Part shown: positions 44,738 through 53,328 of the stretch, piece after piece
Layout: every line of letters starts with the position of its first letter
Position numbering within the stretch: the first letter of the stretch is position 1
Assembly (NCBI GenBank): GCA_964621345.1
Contig: CAZUON010000006.1
Coordinates: forward strand, 40,587-104,586
From: Glaciecola sp964621345
Lineage (GTDB): Bacteria > Pseudomonadota > Gammaproteobacteria > Enterobacterales > Alteromonadaceae
DNA length: 64,000 nt
Direction: 5' to 3'
Made by a program: the position numbers and the translations under genes
The notes under the pieces: generated by a model
The model's database searches: none
Told to the model about the DNA's origin: nothing
What the model saw: only the letters and a program-made list of their open reading frames with translations

Positions 44738-45460
44738 TTATACACCCTGACCATCTGGGATAAAAACATATCCTAAGCCCCACACCGTTTGAATGTATCG
44801 AGGATTGGTAGGATCTTCTTCCAACATTCTGCGTAAACGAGACACTTGAACATCAATGCTTCTTTCCATTGCGCTGTAGTCTCTTCCTCGAGCCAAGTTC
44901 ATTAGCTTATCGCGAGATAGGGGCTCTCTGGGGTGGCTTACGAGTGATTTTAGTACTGCAAATTCGCCACTCGTCAGAGCCATAGCTTTACCGTTATCAG
45001 TCATTTCTCGTGTTGCAAGGTTGAGTGTAAATGTACCAAAACTAACAAGCTGCTCCGCTTGTGAAGGCGCGCCTGGCGCCTCGGTAGTTTTGCGTCGCAA
45101 CACCGCTTTTGCTCTTGCTAATAGTTCACGAGGGTTGAAGGGTTTAGGCAAGTAATCATCAGCGCCCATCTCTAAACCAATGATGCGATCTACCTCATCT
45201 CCTTTTGCCGTTAACATGATGATCGGAATTTCATTTTGCTGTTGTCGAAGTCGTCTACATATAGAAAGCCCATCCTCGTCAGGAAGCATTAAATCTAAGA
45301 CAATAAGGTGAAAGTTCTCGCGTTCAAGCAATCTATCCATTTGTTCGGCATTGCCAGCACTACGCACCTGATAGCCTTGCTCTACTAAATAACGTTCTAA
45401 GAGAGAACGTAGACGCATATCATCATCTACAACTAGAATTTTTGTAGTTTCCTGACCCAT
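44738..45460 (-). CDS. ompR: Response regulator OmpR
   Basis: 240 residues. Receiver domain with phosphoacceptor D56 (LIVLDLMLP), DDD at 12-14 and K in PKPFNPREL; then the winged-helix DNA-binding domain (MALTSGEFAVLKSLVSHPREPLSR to SVDVQVSRLRRML). Regulates porins and other genes in response to EnvZ. Eleven bp before envZ. Confidence 0.96.
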   Translation of the reverse strand: MGQETTKILVVDDDMRLRSLLERYLVEQGYQVRSAGNAEQMDRLLERENFHLIVLDLMLPDEDGLSICRRLRQQQNEIPIIMLTAKGDEVDRIIGLEMGADDYLPKPFNPRELLARAKAVLRRKTTEAPGAPSQAEQLVSFGTFTLNLATREMTDNGKAMALTSGEFAVLKSLVSHPREPLSRDKLMNLARGRDYSAMERSIDVQVSRLRRMLEEDPTNPRYIQTVWGLGYVFIPDGQGV

Positions 45461-45543
45461 TTTTCACTTCCGATATTTGTGATTCTTAAAGTGTACATCA
45501 CTCTAGTTAAGCTGACAGGTTGGATATTGTTACAATATGTAAG

Positions 45544-46446
45544 TTATTTATCTGCCACCCAATCCATCTGATAACCTGCTCGTCGTTTTTTATCAATAAG
45601 TTCTTCGATTAGTGGGGTTAAGATGAGCTCCATTGCTAGCCCCATCTTTCCGCCGGGTACAACCAATGTATTGACCCGAGACATAAATGCACCGTCAATC
45701 ATTTGCAATAAATACGTGAAGTTTACGTTTTTCATTTCTCGCCTAAATCGAACCACCACGAAACTTTCATCTTGAGAAGGTATTTCACGTGCACTGAAGG
45801 GGTTTGATGTATCAACAGTGGGCACGCGTTGAAAATTGATGTGGGTACGAGAAAATTGTGGGGTTATGTAATGAAAATAATCATCGAGACTTCTAACGAT
45901 ACTACTCATTACAGCTTCACGGGAGTGGCCACGGTCAGTCGTATCTCTTACTATTTTTTGAATCCACTCTAAGTTTACAATGGGAACCATGCCGACTAAG
46001 AGGTCGACAAAGGCCGCTACGTCGGTATTTTCGGTTCGTACGCCGCCGTGCAGACCTTCGTAGAACAATAAGTCAGTGTTTTCTGGCAAATCTTGCCATG
46101 GAGTAAAAGTCCCCGGCATTTGATTAAAGGGTACCGCTTCATCAAATGTATGTAAGTACTGCCGAAACTGACCATTACCTGAATCAGAGTACTGTCTAAA
46201 AAGCGTCTCTAGCAATTCAAAATCATTCGCTTTTGGACCAAAATAGCTAATATGTTTACCTTGTTCCTGGGCTTTACGAATTTCTACTTCCATTTCAGGT
46301 CGCGTGAACCGATGAAAGCTATCGCCACCAACCGAAGCTGCATTAATTTCCAAATTCCGGAAGATATGCCTAATAGCATTGGTGGTAGTCGTCGTTCCAG
46401 CACCAGAGCTACCGGTGATTGCAATAATAGGGTGTTTTACTGACAT
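45544..46446 (-). CDS. prkB: Phosphoribulokinase-like protein PrkB
   Basis: 300 residues. P-loop GSSGAGTTTTTNA, then GDSFHRFTRPEM, HISYFGPKANDF, LFYEGLHGG and FSRTHINFQRVPTVDTSNPF, nearly the same as E. coli PrkB. No RuBisCO is in view and the role outside the Calvin cycle is not established (reported links to CRP-like regulation and ribulose-phosphate metabolism in other bacteria). Start at 46446; the frame extends upstream but loses similarity there. Confidence 0.93.
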   Translation of the reverse strand: MSVKHPIIAITGSSGAGTTTTTNAIRHIFRNLEINAASVGGDSFHRFTRPEMEVEIRKAQEQGKHISYFGPKANDFELLETLFRQYSDSGNGQFRQYLHTFDEAVPFNQMPGTFTPWQDLPENTDLLFYEGLHGGVRTENTDVAAFVDLLVGMVPIVNLEWIQKIVRDTTDRGHSREAVMSSIVRSLDDYFHYITPQFSRTHINFQRVPTVDTSNPFSAREIPSQDESFVVVRFRREMKNVNFTYLLQMIDGAFMSRVNTLVVPGGKMGLAMELILTPLIEELIDKKRRAGYQMDWVADK

Positions 46447-46527
46447 AGCTTTTCTATTTGGTAAGCGGCTCTCTTTTATATGCAACTGGCGGGAATGGGT
46501 CAAGACCTTTTTCTCCTACCTCTTTAT

Positions 46528-46588
46528 CGGGACACCCAAACTTTGCGATCTCTGGGCTTTCTTTGTTTACGTTTGTTGGGTGTCCTCG
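46528..46588. repeat. Inverted pair of dispersed motif copies upstream of the RAYT
   Basis: CGGGACACCCAAAC (46528-46541) and GTTGGGTGTCCTCG (46575-46588) face each other 33 bp apart; GGACACCCAA/TTGGGTGTCC form perfect 10-bp arms. This REPIN-like arrangement ends 88 bp before the RAYT start codon in the gap behind prkB. Confidence 0.85.
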
Positions 46589-46676
46589 CTCAGCTTTTTT
46601 AGGTTGCTAACAGGAAAAGATAAAAACAAACTTAGGTACAGCTTACCGACGGTTTCATCTTAGTTAGGATAATCGG

Positions 46677-47636
46677 ATGACATATCCTAGAAAACACCTC
46701 ATCAATTTAAAAGAGACGCAATTTTATCATTGTGTGGCACGATGTGTGCGCCGAGCCTATCTTTGCGGCCGAGATCCAATCAGTGGACGCAGCTATGAGC
46801 ACCGCCGTTCCTGGGTAGAAAAGCGTTTACTTCTTTTATGCGAAATCTTCAATATAGACGTTTTTGCTTATGCAGTAATGCACAATCACACGCACATTGT
46901 GTTGCACGTTAACTTATCCGAAAACAACGCGTTAAGCGATTCAGATGTGCTGAGGCGATGGGGACGATTATTTAAATTAGAACCTATTTGTATCAATTAT
47001 CTTAAAGCCACAGAAGAAACAACGTTTAGTCAGTTTGAACAAGAACAGATAGCACTTATTGCCAGTAAAATAAGAGAAAGATTAAGGTGCATTAGTTGGT
47101 TTATGAGCTCGTTGAATCAGTATATTGCAAGGAAAGCAAATGCAGAAGATGAATGCACGGGAAGGTTCTGGGAGGGCAGGTTTAAGTCCCAGGCCTTACT
47201 TACCGAAGAAGCTATATTGGCATGTATGACTTACGTTGATTTGAATCCAGTAAGAGCCAATATCAGTTCGCGTCCAGAGAGTTCGCTACATACTAGTATT
47301 AATAGACGCTTACGTATTACAAAAAATATACCGAGTGCTCGATTACATCCCTTTGGTAGCAAAAAAAGACTGCCGGAAAGAGGTTTTTTAGAAGATATTC
47401 CACTTGTAAGATATCTGGCCCATCTGAACGAAATTGCGAATGCAAAACGAAGTCAAAATAGAAAGACGATTCGTTTTGGCGATCTTTGTTTTAATCAGGA
47501 CTGGATAAAGCGGTGCCATCAATTTGAGGAAGAGTTTTCTTATGTTGCTGGGTCATCGGACAAAATGCATTCGTTTAGAAAACAAGTGAGGGGGCAAATA
47601 TGCGCCCCTCAACTAGCAATTTTATCTAACCCTTGA
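46677..47636 (+). CDS. REP-associated tyrosine transposase (RAYT)
   Basis: 319-residue Y1/HUH single-strand nuclease of the Transposase_17 family. The metal-binding histidine pair is in MHNHTHIVLH (H71, H73); the probable catalytic tyrosine is Y149 in SLNQYIARKA; GRFWEGRFKSQALL (162-175) and YVDLNPVRAN (186-195) are RAYT signatures. The N-terminal ARCVRRAYLCG and SYEHRRSW mark the long RAYT group. No IS ends or target duplication are apparent, as expected for a single-copy domesticated RAYT. It converges with and overlaps the end of purD by 11 bp. Likely acts on the dispersed motif (inference). Confidence 0.9.
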   Translation: MTYPRKHLINLKETQFYHCVARCVRRAYLCGRDPISGRSYEHRRSWVEKRLLLLCEIFNIDVFAYAVMHNHTHIVLHVNLSENNALSDSDVLRRWGRLFKLEPICINYLKATEETTFSQFEQEQIALIASKIRERLRCISWFMSSLNQYIARKANAEDECTGRFWEGRFKSQALLTEEAILACMTYVDLNPVRANISSRPESSLHTSINRRLRITKNIPSARLHPFGSKKRLPERGFLEDIPLVRYLAHLNEIANAKRSQNRKTIRFGDLCFNQDWIKRCHQFEEEFSYVAGSSDKMHSFRKQVRGQICAPQLAILSNP

Positions 47637-48921
47637 GGTCCTGTTCTCGTTTAATTGCACGAAACGCAATGTCTTTTCGGCAGAACATGTCTTCCCAACT
47701 TATCTTTTCTACAATCTGATAAGCTTTCTCTTGGGCCTCAGATACAGTATTCCCGAGTGCAGTTGCGCATAACACTCGGCCACCTGATGTCACTACATGA
47801 GAGTTTTTCATGGTAGTGCCTGCGTGAAATACCTTACCTAAATCTTCAGAAACATCATTTAAACCCAAAATCTTTTTGCCTTTGCCATAACCGTGAGGAT
47901 AACCACCCGCGGCTAAAACAACACCTACAGCAGCTCGCGGATCAAACTCGATTTGGGCTTTGTTGAGCTCACCTTTGCATGCGAGGACACACAACTGCGC
48001 TAAATCAGACTTCAATCTCATCATAATAGGCTGGGTTTCAGGATCGCCAAAGCGGCAGTTATATTCAATAACTTTTGGCTGTCCTTGATTGTTAATCATC
48101 AGGCCTGCATATAAAAATCCTTTATATGGCGCTCCCTCTTTTTCCATTCCTGTCACGGTAGGCTCAATAATTTCTTTCATCACTTTATCGTGAATAGCTT
48201 GCGTGACAACGGGTGCTGGTGAATAGGCTCCCATGCCGCCAGTATTAGGACCCTCATCGCCGTCATATGCTCGTTTATGGTCCTGGCTTGTAGCAAACGC
48301 TAAGGTGTTTTTACCATCTACCATTACAATAAAACTAGCTTCTTCACCGTCTAGAAACTCTTCGATAACGACTCGGCTTCCTGCGTGACCAAATTTGTTA
48401 TCGGCCAGCATATCGTTAATCGCATCAATCGCAGTTTGTTCATCAAATGCGACTATCACACCTTTACCGGCTGCCAGCCCATCGGCTTTTATAACTATGG
48501 GTGCGCCTTTCTCCTTAACATAAGCAATTGCGTTTTGGATGTCCTCAAATGTTGCATAGTCACCCGTTGGTATTTGATATTTTTTTAAGAAGTCCTTCGT
48601 AAACGCTTTGGAACCTTCAAGTTGAGCCGCCTTTTGTGAAGGGCCAAAGACCATGAGGCCATTTTCTTCAAATAAATCAACAACACCTGCTACAAGAGGT
48701 GCTTCAGGACCTACGATAGTTAAATCAATTTGTTCTTTTAGTGCAAACGCTAATAATGCTTGATTGTCATCGCTGGAAATCTCAATGTTAGTAAGTGTAG
48801 GCTCAAGTTGAGTGCCTGCATTTCCTGGCGCAACAAATACTTGGGAGACTTGAGAAGACTGTGCGGTTTTATAGGCCAAAGCATGCTCTCTACCGCCATT
48901 TCCGATTATCAATACCTTCAT
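47626..48921 (-). CDS. purD: Phosphoribosylamine-glycine ligase PurD
   Basis: 431 residues, GARS: ATP-grasp enzyme of purine synthesis. MKVLIIGNGGREHALAYK opens the protein; GDEGPNTGGMGAYSP and GDPETQP are conserved. ATG 48921 has no classical ribosome site; GAGG of a dispersed motif copy lies 12 nt upstream. Downstream of purH on the same strand with 31 bp between, the normal purHD order. Two weak motif-like sites (47992, 48534) are in the gene. Confidence 0.95.
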   Translation of the reverse strand: MKVLIIGNGGREHALAYKTAQSSQVSQVFVAPGNAGTQLEPTLTNIEISSDDNQALLAFALKEQIDLTIVGPEAPLVAGVVDLFEENGLMVFGPSQKAAQLEGSKAFTKDFLKKYQIPTGDYATFEDIQNAIAYVKEKGAPIVIKADGLAAGKGVIVAFDEQTAIDAINDMLADNKFGHAGSRVVIEEFLDGEEASFIVMVDGKNTLAFATSQDHKRAYDGDEGPNTGGMGAYSPAPVVTQAIHDKVMKEIIEPTVTGMEKEGAPYKGFLYAGLMINNQGQPKVIEYNCRFGDPETQPIMMRLKSDLAQLCVLACKGELNKAQIEFDPRAAVGVVLAAGGYPHGYGKGKKILGLNDVSEDLGKVFHAGTTMKNSHVVTSGGRVLCATALGNTVSEAQEKAYQIVEKISWEDMFCRKDIAFRAIKREQDLKG

Positions 48922-48924
48922 TTT

Positions 48925-48937
48925 GTTGGGTGTCCTC
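48925..48937 (+). repeat. Dispersed motif copy between purH and purD
   Basis: GTTGGGTGTCCTC, three bases before the purD start codon on its coding strand (GAGGACACCCAAC-AAA-ATG). It fills nearly half of the purH-purD gap. Confidence 0.85.
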
Positions 48938-48952
48938 AAATATTTGCTTAGA

Positions 48953-50554
48953 TTAATGTTTAAAATGGCGCATGCCAGTAAATACCATGGCCATATTGTG
49001 TTCATCAGCTGCAGCGATCACTTCTTCATCACGCATCGAACCGCCTGGTTGTATAACGGCGGTAATGCCTGCCTCTGCCGCAGCATCTATACCGTCTCTA
49101 AATGGGAAAAAAGCATCAGAGGCCATTACACAGCCCTCAACTTGTAGGTTTTCGTCAGCCGCTTTAATACCTGCGATTTTTGCAGAATAAACACGGCTCA
49201 TTTGACCTGCCCCTACACCAATAGTTTGCCCGGACCTACTGTATACGATGGCATTTGATTTAACATATTTAGCGACTTTCCAGGTGAACATCAGATCTTT
49301 CAACTCATCTTCGTTGGGTGTCCTCTTGCTCACCACGGTGAGGTCGTCAGCTTCAACCATACCAAAGTCACGTTCTTGAACCAGCATTCCGCCATTAACA
49401 CGTTTAAAGTCGTTGCCGTCGGTGAGTTGTCCATACCAATCGCCGCACTCTAGCAAGCGTACGTTTTGCTTTTGCGCGACAACATCTTTAGCGCCATCGC
49501 TAACCTTTGGAGCAATAATGACCTCCACAAATTGTCTTTCGATAATTTTTTCAGCGGTTTGGGTGTCCAACTCGCGGTTAAACGCAATAATCCCACCGAA
49601 GGCTGAGGTAGGATCGGTTTGGTAAGCAAGTTCATAAGCATCGGCAATTGAATCGCTAATGGCAACGCCACAAGGATTGGCATGTTTTACGATAACGCAA
49701 GCAGGTTCTTCAAATTCTTTGACACACTCAAGCGCAGAATCAGTATCGGCAATGTTATTAAACGAAAGTGCTTTGCCTTGAAGTTGAACAGCGCTCGCAA
49801 CAGAGGCTTCCTGTATATCATGCTCGACATAAAATGCTGCGTTTTGATGGCTATTTTCGCCATACCTTAGCTCTTGTTTTTTCTTCATTTGGATATTTAA
49901 CGTACGCGGAAACGCACTATGTTCGATGTGCTCTTCATCGTCTTCATGAGCCACATAGCTGATTTGCTTGCCCAAGTAGTCAGCAATCATGCCTTCGTAA
50001 TTAGCGGTGTGTTCGAAGGCTTTAACGGCGAGTTCAAAGCGGCGTTTGTACGAGCTAGAATTACCATTATCTTTTAATTCTTGCGCAATCGCATTGTAGT
50101 CTTTTGGGTCAACGACAATCATCACATCTTTATGATTTTTAGCAGCGGCTCGAACCATAGTTGGGCCACCGATATCGATATTCTCAATCGCATCTTCAAG
50201 CGTACAATGCTCCTTTGCCACGGTATCTGCAAAGGGATACAAGTTAACCACGACAAGGTCTATTGCTGCAATTTCGTGGCGCTCCATTATACGACTATCT
50301 ATGTCTCTGCGGCCTAAGATTCCGCCATGTATCTTTGGATGCAGTGTTTTAACACGCCCGTCCATTATTTCTGGATGTCCGGTATGTTCACTTACATCTT
50401 TTACTGTAATCCCAGATTGGCGAAGTAAGGTGGCAGTGCCGCCTGTTGACAAAATTTCAACGCCGATATCGACAAGAGTTTGGGCGAATTCTACGATACC
50501 AGTTTTGTCAGAAACGCTTAATAAAGCGCGTTGAACAGAGCTTGTTTGCTGCAT
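48953..50554 (-). CDS. purH: Bifunctional AICAR transformylase/IMP cyclohydrolase PurH
   Basis: 533 residues. N-terminal IMP cyclohydrolase (ALLSVSDKTGIVEFAQ, HPEIMDGRVKTLHPKIHGG) and C-terminal transformylase with the catalytic K-H motif in CVIVKHANPCG. ATG 50554 preceded by GAGAA. Two motif copies lie in the gene: 49313 encodes RTPNED, 49558 encodes LDTQTAE. First gene of the purHD operon. Confidence 0.96.
   Translation of the reverse strand: MQQTSSVQRALLSVSDKTGIVEFAQTLVDIGVEILSTGGTATLLRQSGITVKDVSEHTGHPEIMDGRVKTLHPKIHGGILGRRDIDSRIMERHEIAAIDLVVVNLYPFADTVAKEHCTLEDAIENIDIGGPTMVRAAAKNHKDVMIVVDPKDYNAIAQELKDNGNSSSYKRRFELAVKAFEHTANYEGMIADYLGKQISYVAHEDDEEHIEHSAFPRTLNIQMKKKQELRYGENSHQNAAFYVEHDIQEASVASAVQLQGKALSFNNIADTDSALECVKEFEEPACVIVKHANPCGVAISDSIADAYELAYQTDPTSAFGGIIAFNRELDTQTAEKIIERQFVEVIIAPKVSDGAKDVVAQKQNVRLLECGDWYGQLTDGNDFKRVNGGMLVQERDFGMVEADDLTVVSKRTPNEDELKDLMFTWKVAKYVKSNAIVYSRSGQTIGVGAGQMSRVYSAKIAGIKAADENLQVEGCVMASDAFFPFRDGIDAAAEAGITAVIQPGGSMRDEEVIAAADEHNMAMVFTGMRHFKH
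49313..49325 (+). repeat. Dispersed motif copy in purH
   Basis: GTTGGGTGTCCTC; the coding strand reads K-R-T-P-N-E-D, in the region joining two subdomains. Confidence 0.8.
49558..49568 (+). repeat. Partial dispersed motif copy in purH
   Basis: TTTGGGTGTCC, then diverging from the consensus; encodes L-D-T-Q. Confidence 0.55.
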
Positions 50555-50584
50555 GATGTTCTCGATAGCTAATGAAATAAAAAG

Positions 50585-50719
50585 TTTGGGTGTCCTCGCA
50601 TGGGCCGACCCAATACACTGTGTGGAACACAAGTGATGACTAGCCCAGAGCAACGCGCAACCAATCGCAGGTTTGTATTGAAACAATATGATGGCTGAGC
50701 TCTGGAGTTTGGGTGTCCC
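50585..50719 (+). repeat. Two dispersed motif copies upstream of purH
   Basis: TTTGGGTGTCCTCG at 50585-50598 and TTTGGGTGTCCCG at 50707-50719, same orientation, 122 bp apart in the 235-bp purH-fis gap. I see no PurR-like operator there. Confidence 0.85.
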
Positions 50720-50742
50720 GCACGGGGCGGTATGATAACAAA

Positions 50743-50766
50743 AAAGAGCGCAATAATGCGCTCTTT
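50743..50766 (-). terminator. Rho-independent terminator of fis
   Basis: AAAGAGCGCA-ATAA-TGCGCTCTTT, 10-bp perfect stem, 23 bp after the fis stop, followed by more T on the minus strand. Confidence 0.92.
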
Positions 50767-50789
50767 ATTTGTGTTCTTGTGTTGCTTTA

Positions 50790-51083
50790 TTAACCTAGGC
50801 CGTATTGCTTCAATTTCTTGCGAAGCGTGCCGCGGTTGATGCCCATAAGATTGGCAGCGCGGGTTTGATTACCACGAGTGTAGGTCATGACTTCTTCAAG
50901 CAATGGTGCTTCAATTTCCGCTAAAACTAACTCATACAAGTTATCGATATCTTGGTTATTCAACTCTTTAAGATATTTGTTGACGGCTTGTTTAACAGAA
51001 GAGCGCAAAGGCTTTTGCGCTTGAGCTTGTGATGGTGTTGTTACTGTAGTGGTGAATGCTGATGTTAGATTTTGATCAAACAT
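50790..51083 (-). CDS. fis: Nucleoid protein and regulator Fis
   Basis: 97 residues, near the usual 98. The C-terminal DNA-binding helix-turn-helix is intact (TRGNQTRAANLMGINRGTLRKKL). Fis bends DNA and activates rRNA promoters in fast growth. Second gene of the dusB-fis operon. Confidence 0.97.
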   Translation of the reverse strand: MFDQNLTSAFTTTVTTPSQAQAQKPLRSSVKQAVNKYLKELNNQDIDNLYELVLAEIEAPLLEEVMTYTRGNQTRAANLMGINRGTLRKKLKQYGLG

Positions 51084-51116
51084 ATGTTTTACTGCTCTCT
51101 TATGTTTTGCTTAACG

Positions 51117-52121
51117 CTAGGCCACATGGTTAAAATCTTGCGATTTCTCATGTAGCGATGAAAAATAATCGGTTAATACAGATAGTTGCTCGTCGGCATG
51201 TTCTATCGCATTAAACGTCCGACGAAATCCCCTTGATTCGTCATGAGTTGTGACATACCAACCCACATGCTTACGCGCAATCCTAACGCCTGAATACTCT
51301 CCGTAGAGGTCATATAGACCTTGCATGTGCGTCAGCAGCACATTGCTTTGCTCTTTCACACTGGGTTTAGCCAATGCTTTACCGGTTTCCAAAAAATATT
51401 GAATTTGTTGGAATATCCACGGGTTTCCTTGTGCAGCTCGTCCAATCATGATGCCATCGGCGCCGGTATATTGTAGTACCTGCTGAGCTTCAAGTTCATT
51501 GGTGATATCGCCATTAGCAATAATGGGAATATCCACGGCTTGTTTAATGGCTTTTATGGTGTCGTACTCCACGGGGCCTTTAAACATGCAACTTCGAGTG
51601 CGTCCATGAATTGCGAGCGATTTAATTCCGCTGTCTTGCGCTATTTGCGCTATTTCAATGCCATTTTTATTATCAACGTCCCATCCCGTTCGTATCTTAA
51701 GCGTAACGGGCACCTCAACAGCGTTAACGACCGCATCTAAAATGCGATGCACCAACTGAGGGTCTTGCAGCAACGCTGAACCAGCCAATTTTTTATTGAC
51801 TTTTTTAGCCGGGCATCCCATGTTGATATCAATGATTTGTGCACCATTTTGCACATTGAGCTCGGCCGCTTGCGCCATGAGCGCTGGCTCACTCCCCGCA
51901 ATCTGCACAGAACGAATACCCGATTCGCCCTCATGATTCATACGATTCATTGATTTCTCGGTTTGCCAAACTCTAGGGTTGCTCGATAGCATTTCTGAAA
52001 CTGCTAAGCCAGCCCCCATTTTTCTACATAACTCCCGAAAAGGACGATCGGTAATTCCGGCCATTGGCGCAAGGATCAAATTGTTCGATAACCTGTATGG
52101 ACCTATCTGCAATTGACGCAT
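51117..52121 (-). CDS. dusB: tRNA-dihydrouridine synthase B
   Basis: 334-residue flavoenzyme that reduces uridine at position 17 or nearby in tRNA. APMAGITDRPFR, the catalytic cysteine in NMGCPAKKVNKKLAGSALL and FMN-binding IANGDI and MIGRAAQGNPWIF are all visible. First gene of the dusB-fis operon, the arrangement of E. coli. Confidence 0.96.
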   Translation of the reverse strand: MRQLQIGPYRLSNNLILAPMAGITDRPFRELCRKMGAGLAVSEMLSSNPRVWQTEKSMNRMNHEGESGIRSVQIAGSEPALMAQAAELNVQNGAQIIDINMGCPAKKVNKKLAGSALLQDPQLVHRILDAVVNAVEVPVTLKIRTGWDVDNKNGIEIAQIAQDSGIKSLAIHGRTRSCMFKGPVEYDTIKAIKQAVDIPIIANGDITNELEAQQVLQYTGADGIMIGRAAQGNPWIFQQIQYFLETGKALAKPSVKEQSNVLLTHMQGLYDLYGEYSGVRIARKHVGWYVTTHDESRGFRRTFNAIEHADEQLSVLTDYFSSLHEKSQDFNHVA

Positions 52122-52163
52122 GTTTTATGTACCGAGATTGCCTACCCGTCTTTAGGGCGGCGT

Positions 52164-52192
52164 ATACTACGTTTTTTTGAGTAGTTTGAAAA
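52164..52192 (-). promoter_or_regulatory. Putative dusB-fis promoter with GC-rich discriminator
   Basis: On the minus strand TTTTCA (52187-52192), 17 bp, TAGTAT (52164-52169), then ACGCCGCCC. A GC-rich discriminator directly after the -10 is the mark of promoters under ppGpp/DksA (stringent) control, as described for the E. coli fis promoter. Confidence 0.55.
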
Positions 52193-52243
52193 GGTTATTT
52201 TTTAAACAAAAGCAAGAAAAATGGCTTGACTATTTGGCTTTTA

Positions 52244-53125
52244 TCAAAGATTACGACGTCCTACCAGTCGCACCCAGTCGCCTTCTTGCGCTACGGGCTC
52301 AAAAACGAAATCTTTCTTATAATGACTTAACACTTCGTCGGCTTGTGAAAATAAAATACCAGACATAACCAAACTAGCGCCTGGTTTACAATAATTGGTA
52401 ATGACTTGATGCAAGTCTTTTAATGGTCCAGCAAGGATGTTTGCCATAACAATATCAACTTGAAGTTGTGGCTGATGCTCAGGTAAAAACAGTTCTAGTT
52501 TGTCGTTTACCCCATTGTTTTTGGCATTTTGCTCACTGGCGAGCAATGCTTGGGGGTCTATATCAATACCGATGACCTTTTTGGCACCTAATTTTAATGC
52601 AGCGACAGCTAAAATCCCGCTACCGCATCCAAAATCAACGACTGCTTTGTCTTCTAGAGCTTGTGAATCTAACCATTTCAGGCACAAGGACGTTGTTGGA
52701 TGAGTTCCGGTACCGAAAGCGAGGCCAGGGTCTAGTTTTACATTTACCGCATTTGGTTCGGGCGCATCACGCCAGCTAGGGCAAATCCAAAGTCGTTGGC
52801 CAAATTGCATGGGATGAAAGTTATCCATCCACTCGCGCTCCCATTCTTTATCTTCTAACTGGTCAAGGACATAGTGAAAGCTATCTTCAAAGATTGATTG
52901 GGTTTGTAACGCACTAATCACCAGACTTAAGTCTTCATCTGCCTCGTATAGCCCAATGACTTGGGTATCGGGCCACAACAAGATTTCACCTGGTTTTGGT
53001 TCATATACGGGCGTGTCTTTAGCGTCAATAAAGGTGACTGCTTGGGCGGCTAATTCAGATAACAAATCGCCCACATGCTCGGCATCGGCGGCTTTTACAT
53101 TTATTTTAAGTTGTTGCCAAGGCAT
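52244..53125 (-). CDS. prmA: Ribosomal protein L11 methyltransferase
   Basis: 293 residues. SAM-binding motif VDFGCGSGILAVAALKLGA, followed by GIDIDPQAL, and the substrate motif NILAGPL. The N-terminal domain that binds L11 (WQQLKINVKAADAEHVGDLL) is present. It lies upstream of dusB in the gene order, in a separate transcript with 122 bp between. Confidence 0.96.
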   Translation of the reverse strand: MPWQQLKINVKAADAEHVGDLLSELAAQAVTFIDAKDTPVYEPKPGEILLWPDTQVIGLYEADEDLSLVISALQTQSIFEDSFHYVLDQLEDKEWEREWMDNFHPMQFGQRLWICPSWRDAPEPNAVNVKLDPGLAFGTGTHPTTSLCLKWLDSQALEDKAVVDFGCGSGILAVAALKLGAKKVIGIDIDPQALLASEQNAKNNGVNDKLELFLPEHQPQLQVDIVMANILAGPLKDLHQVITNYCKPGASLVMSGILFSQADEVLSHYKKDFVFEPVAQEGDWVRLVGRRNL

Positions 53126-53137
53126 GCATTACCCTAT

Positions 53138-53317
53138 TTAGTTTTTTTGTTCGTTTTGTAGCGCTTCAATCTTAGCCCAAATTGCTTCAGCTTCAGCGGT
53201 GAGCATGGAATAAGTCTTTATATCACCTTTACGCTGAGCATGCATTGCTTGCTCCAATTTTATGTCATAGGTTTTTCGTAACTTTTTAGTGGGATCTGAT
53301 TTAAATAATCCAAACAT
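53138..53317 (-). CDS. DUF6435-like small protein
   Basis: 59 residues, translated by me: begins MFGLFKSDPTKKLRKTYD, then AMHAQRKGDIKTYS and AEAEAIWAKIEALQ. The sequence resembles the short helical DUF6435 proteins of marine bacteria (Lacal_2735 type), function unknown. It is 12 bp upstream of prmA on the same strand and probably in its operon. Confidence 0.8.
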   Translation of the reverse strand: MFGLFKSDPTKKLRKTYDIKLEQAMHAQRKGDIKTYSMLTAEAEAIWAKIEALQNEQKN

Positions 53318-53328
53318 GTTCTTGGTCT

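Noticed and set aside
46504..47640. The RAYT as part of an IS200/IS605-type insertion sequence
   Set aside because: No TnpB partner, no subterminal hairpins or target-derived ends; sequence signatures are those of RAYT proteins.
50585..50789. A PurR operator before purH
   Set aside because: I looked for ACGCAAACGTTTGCGT-like palindromes and found none.
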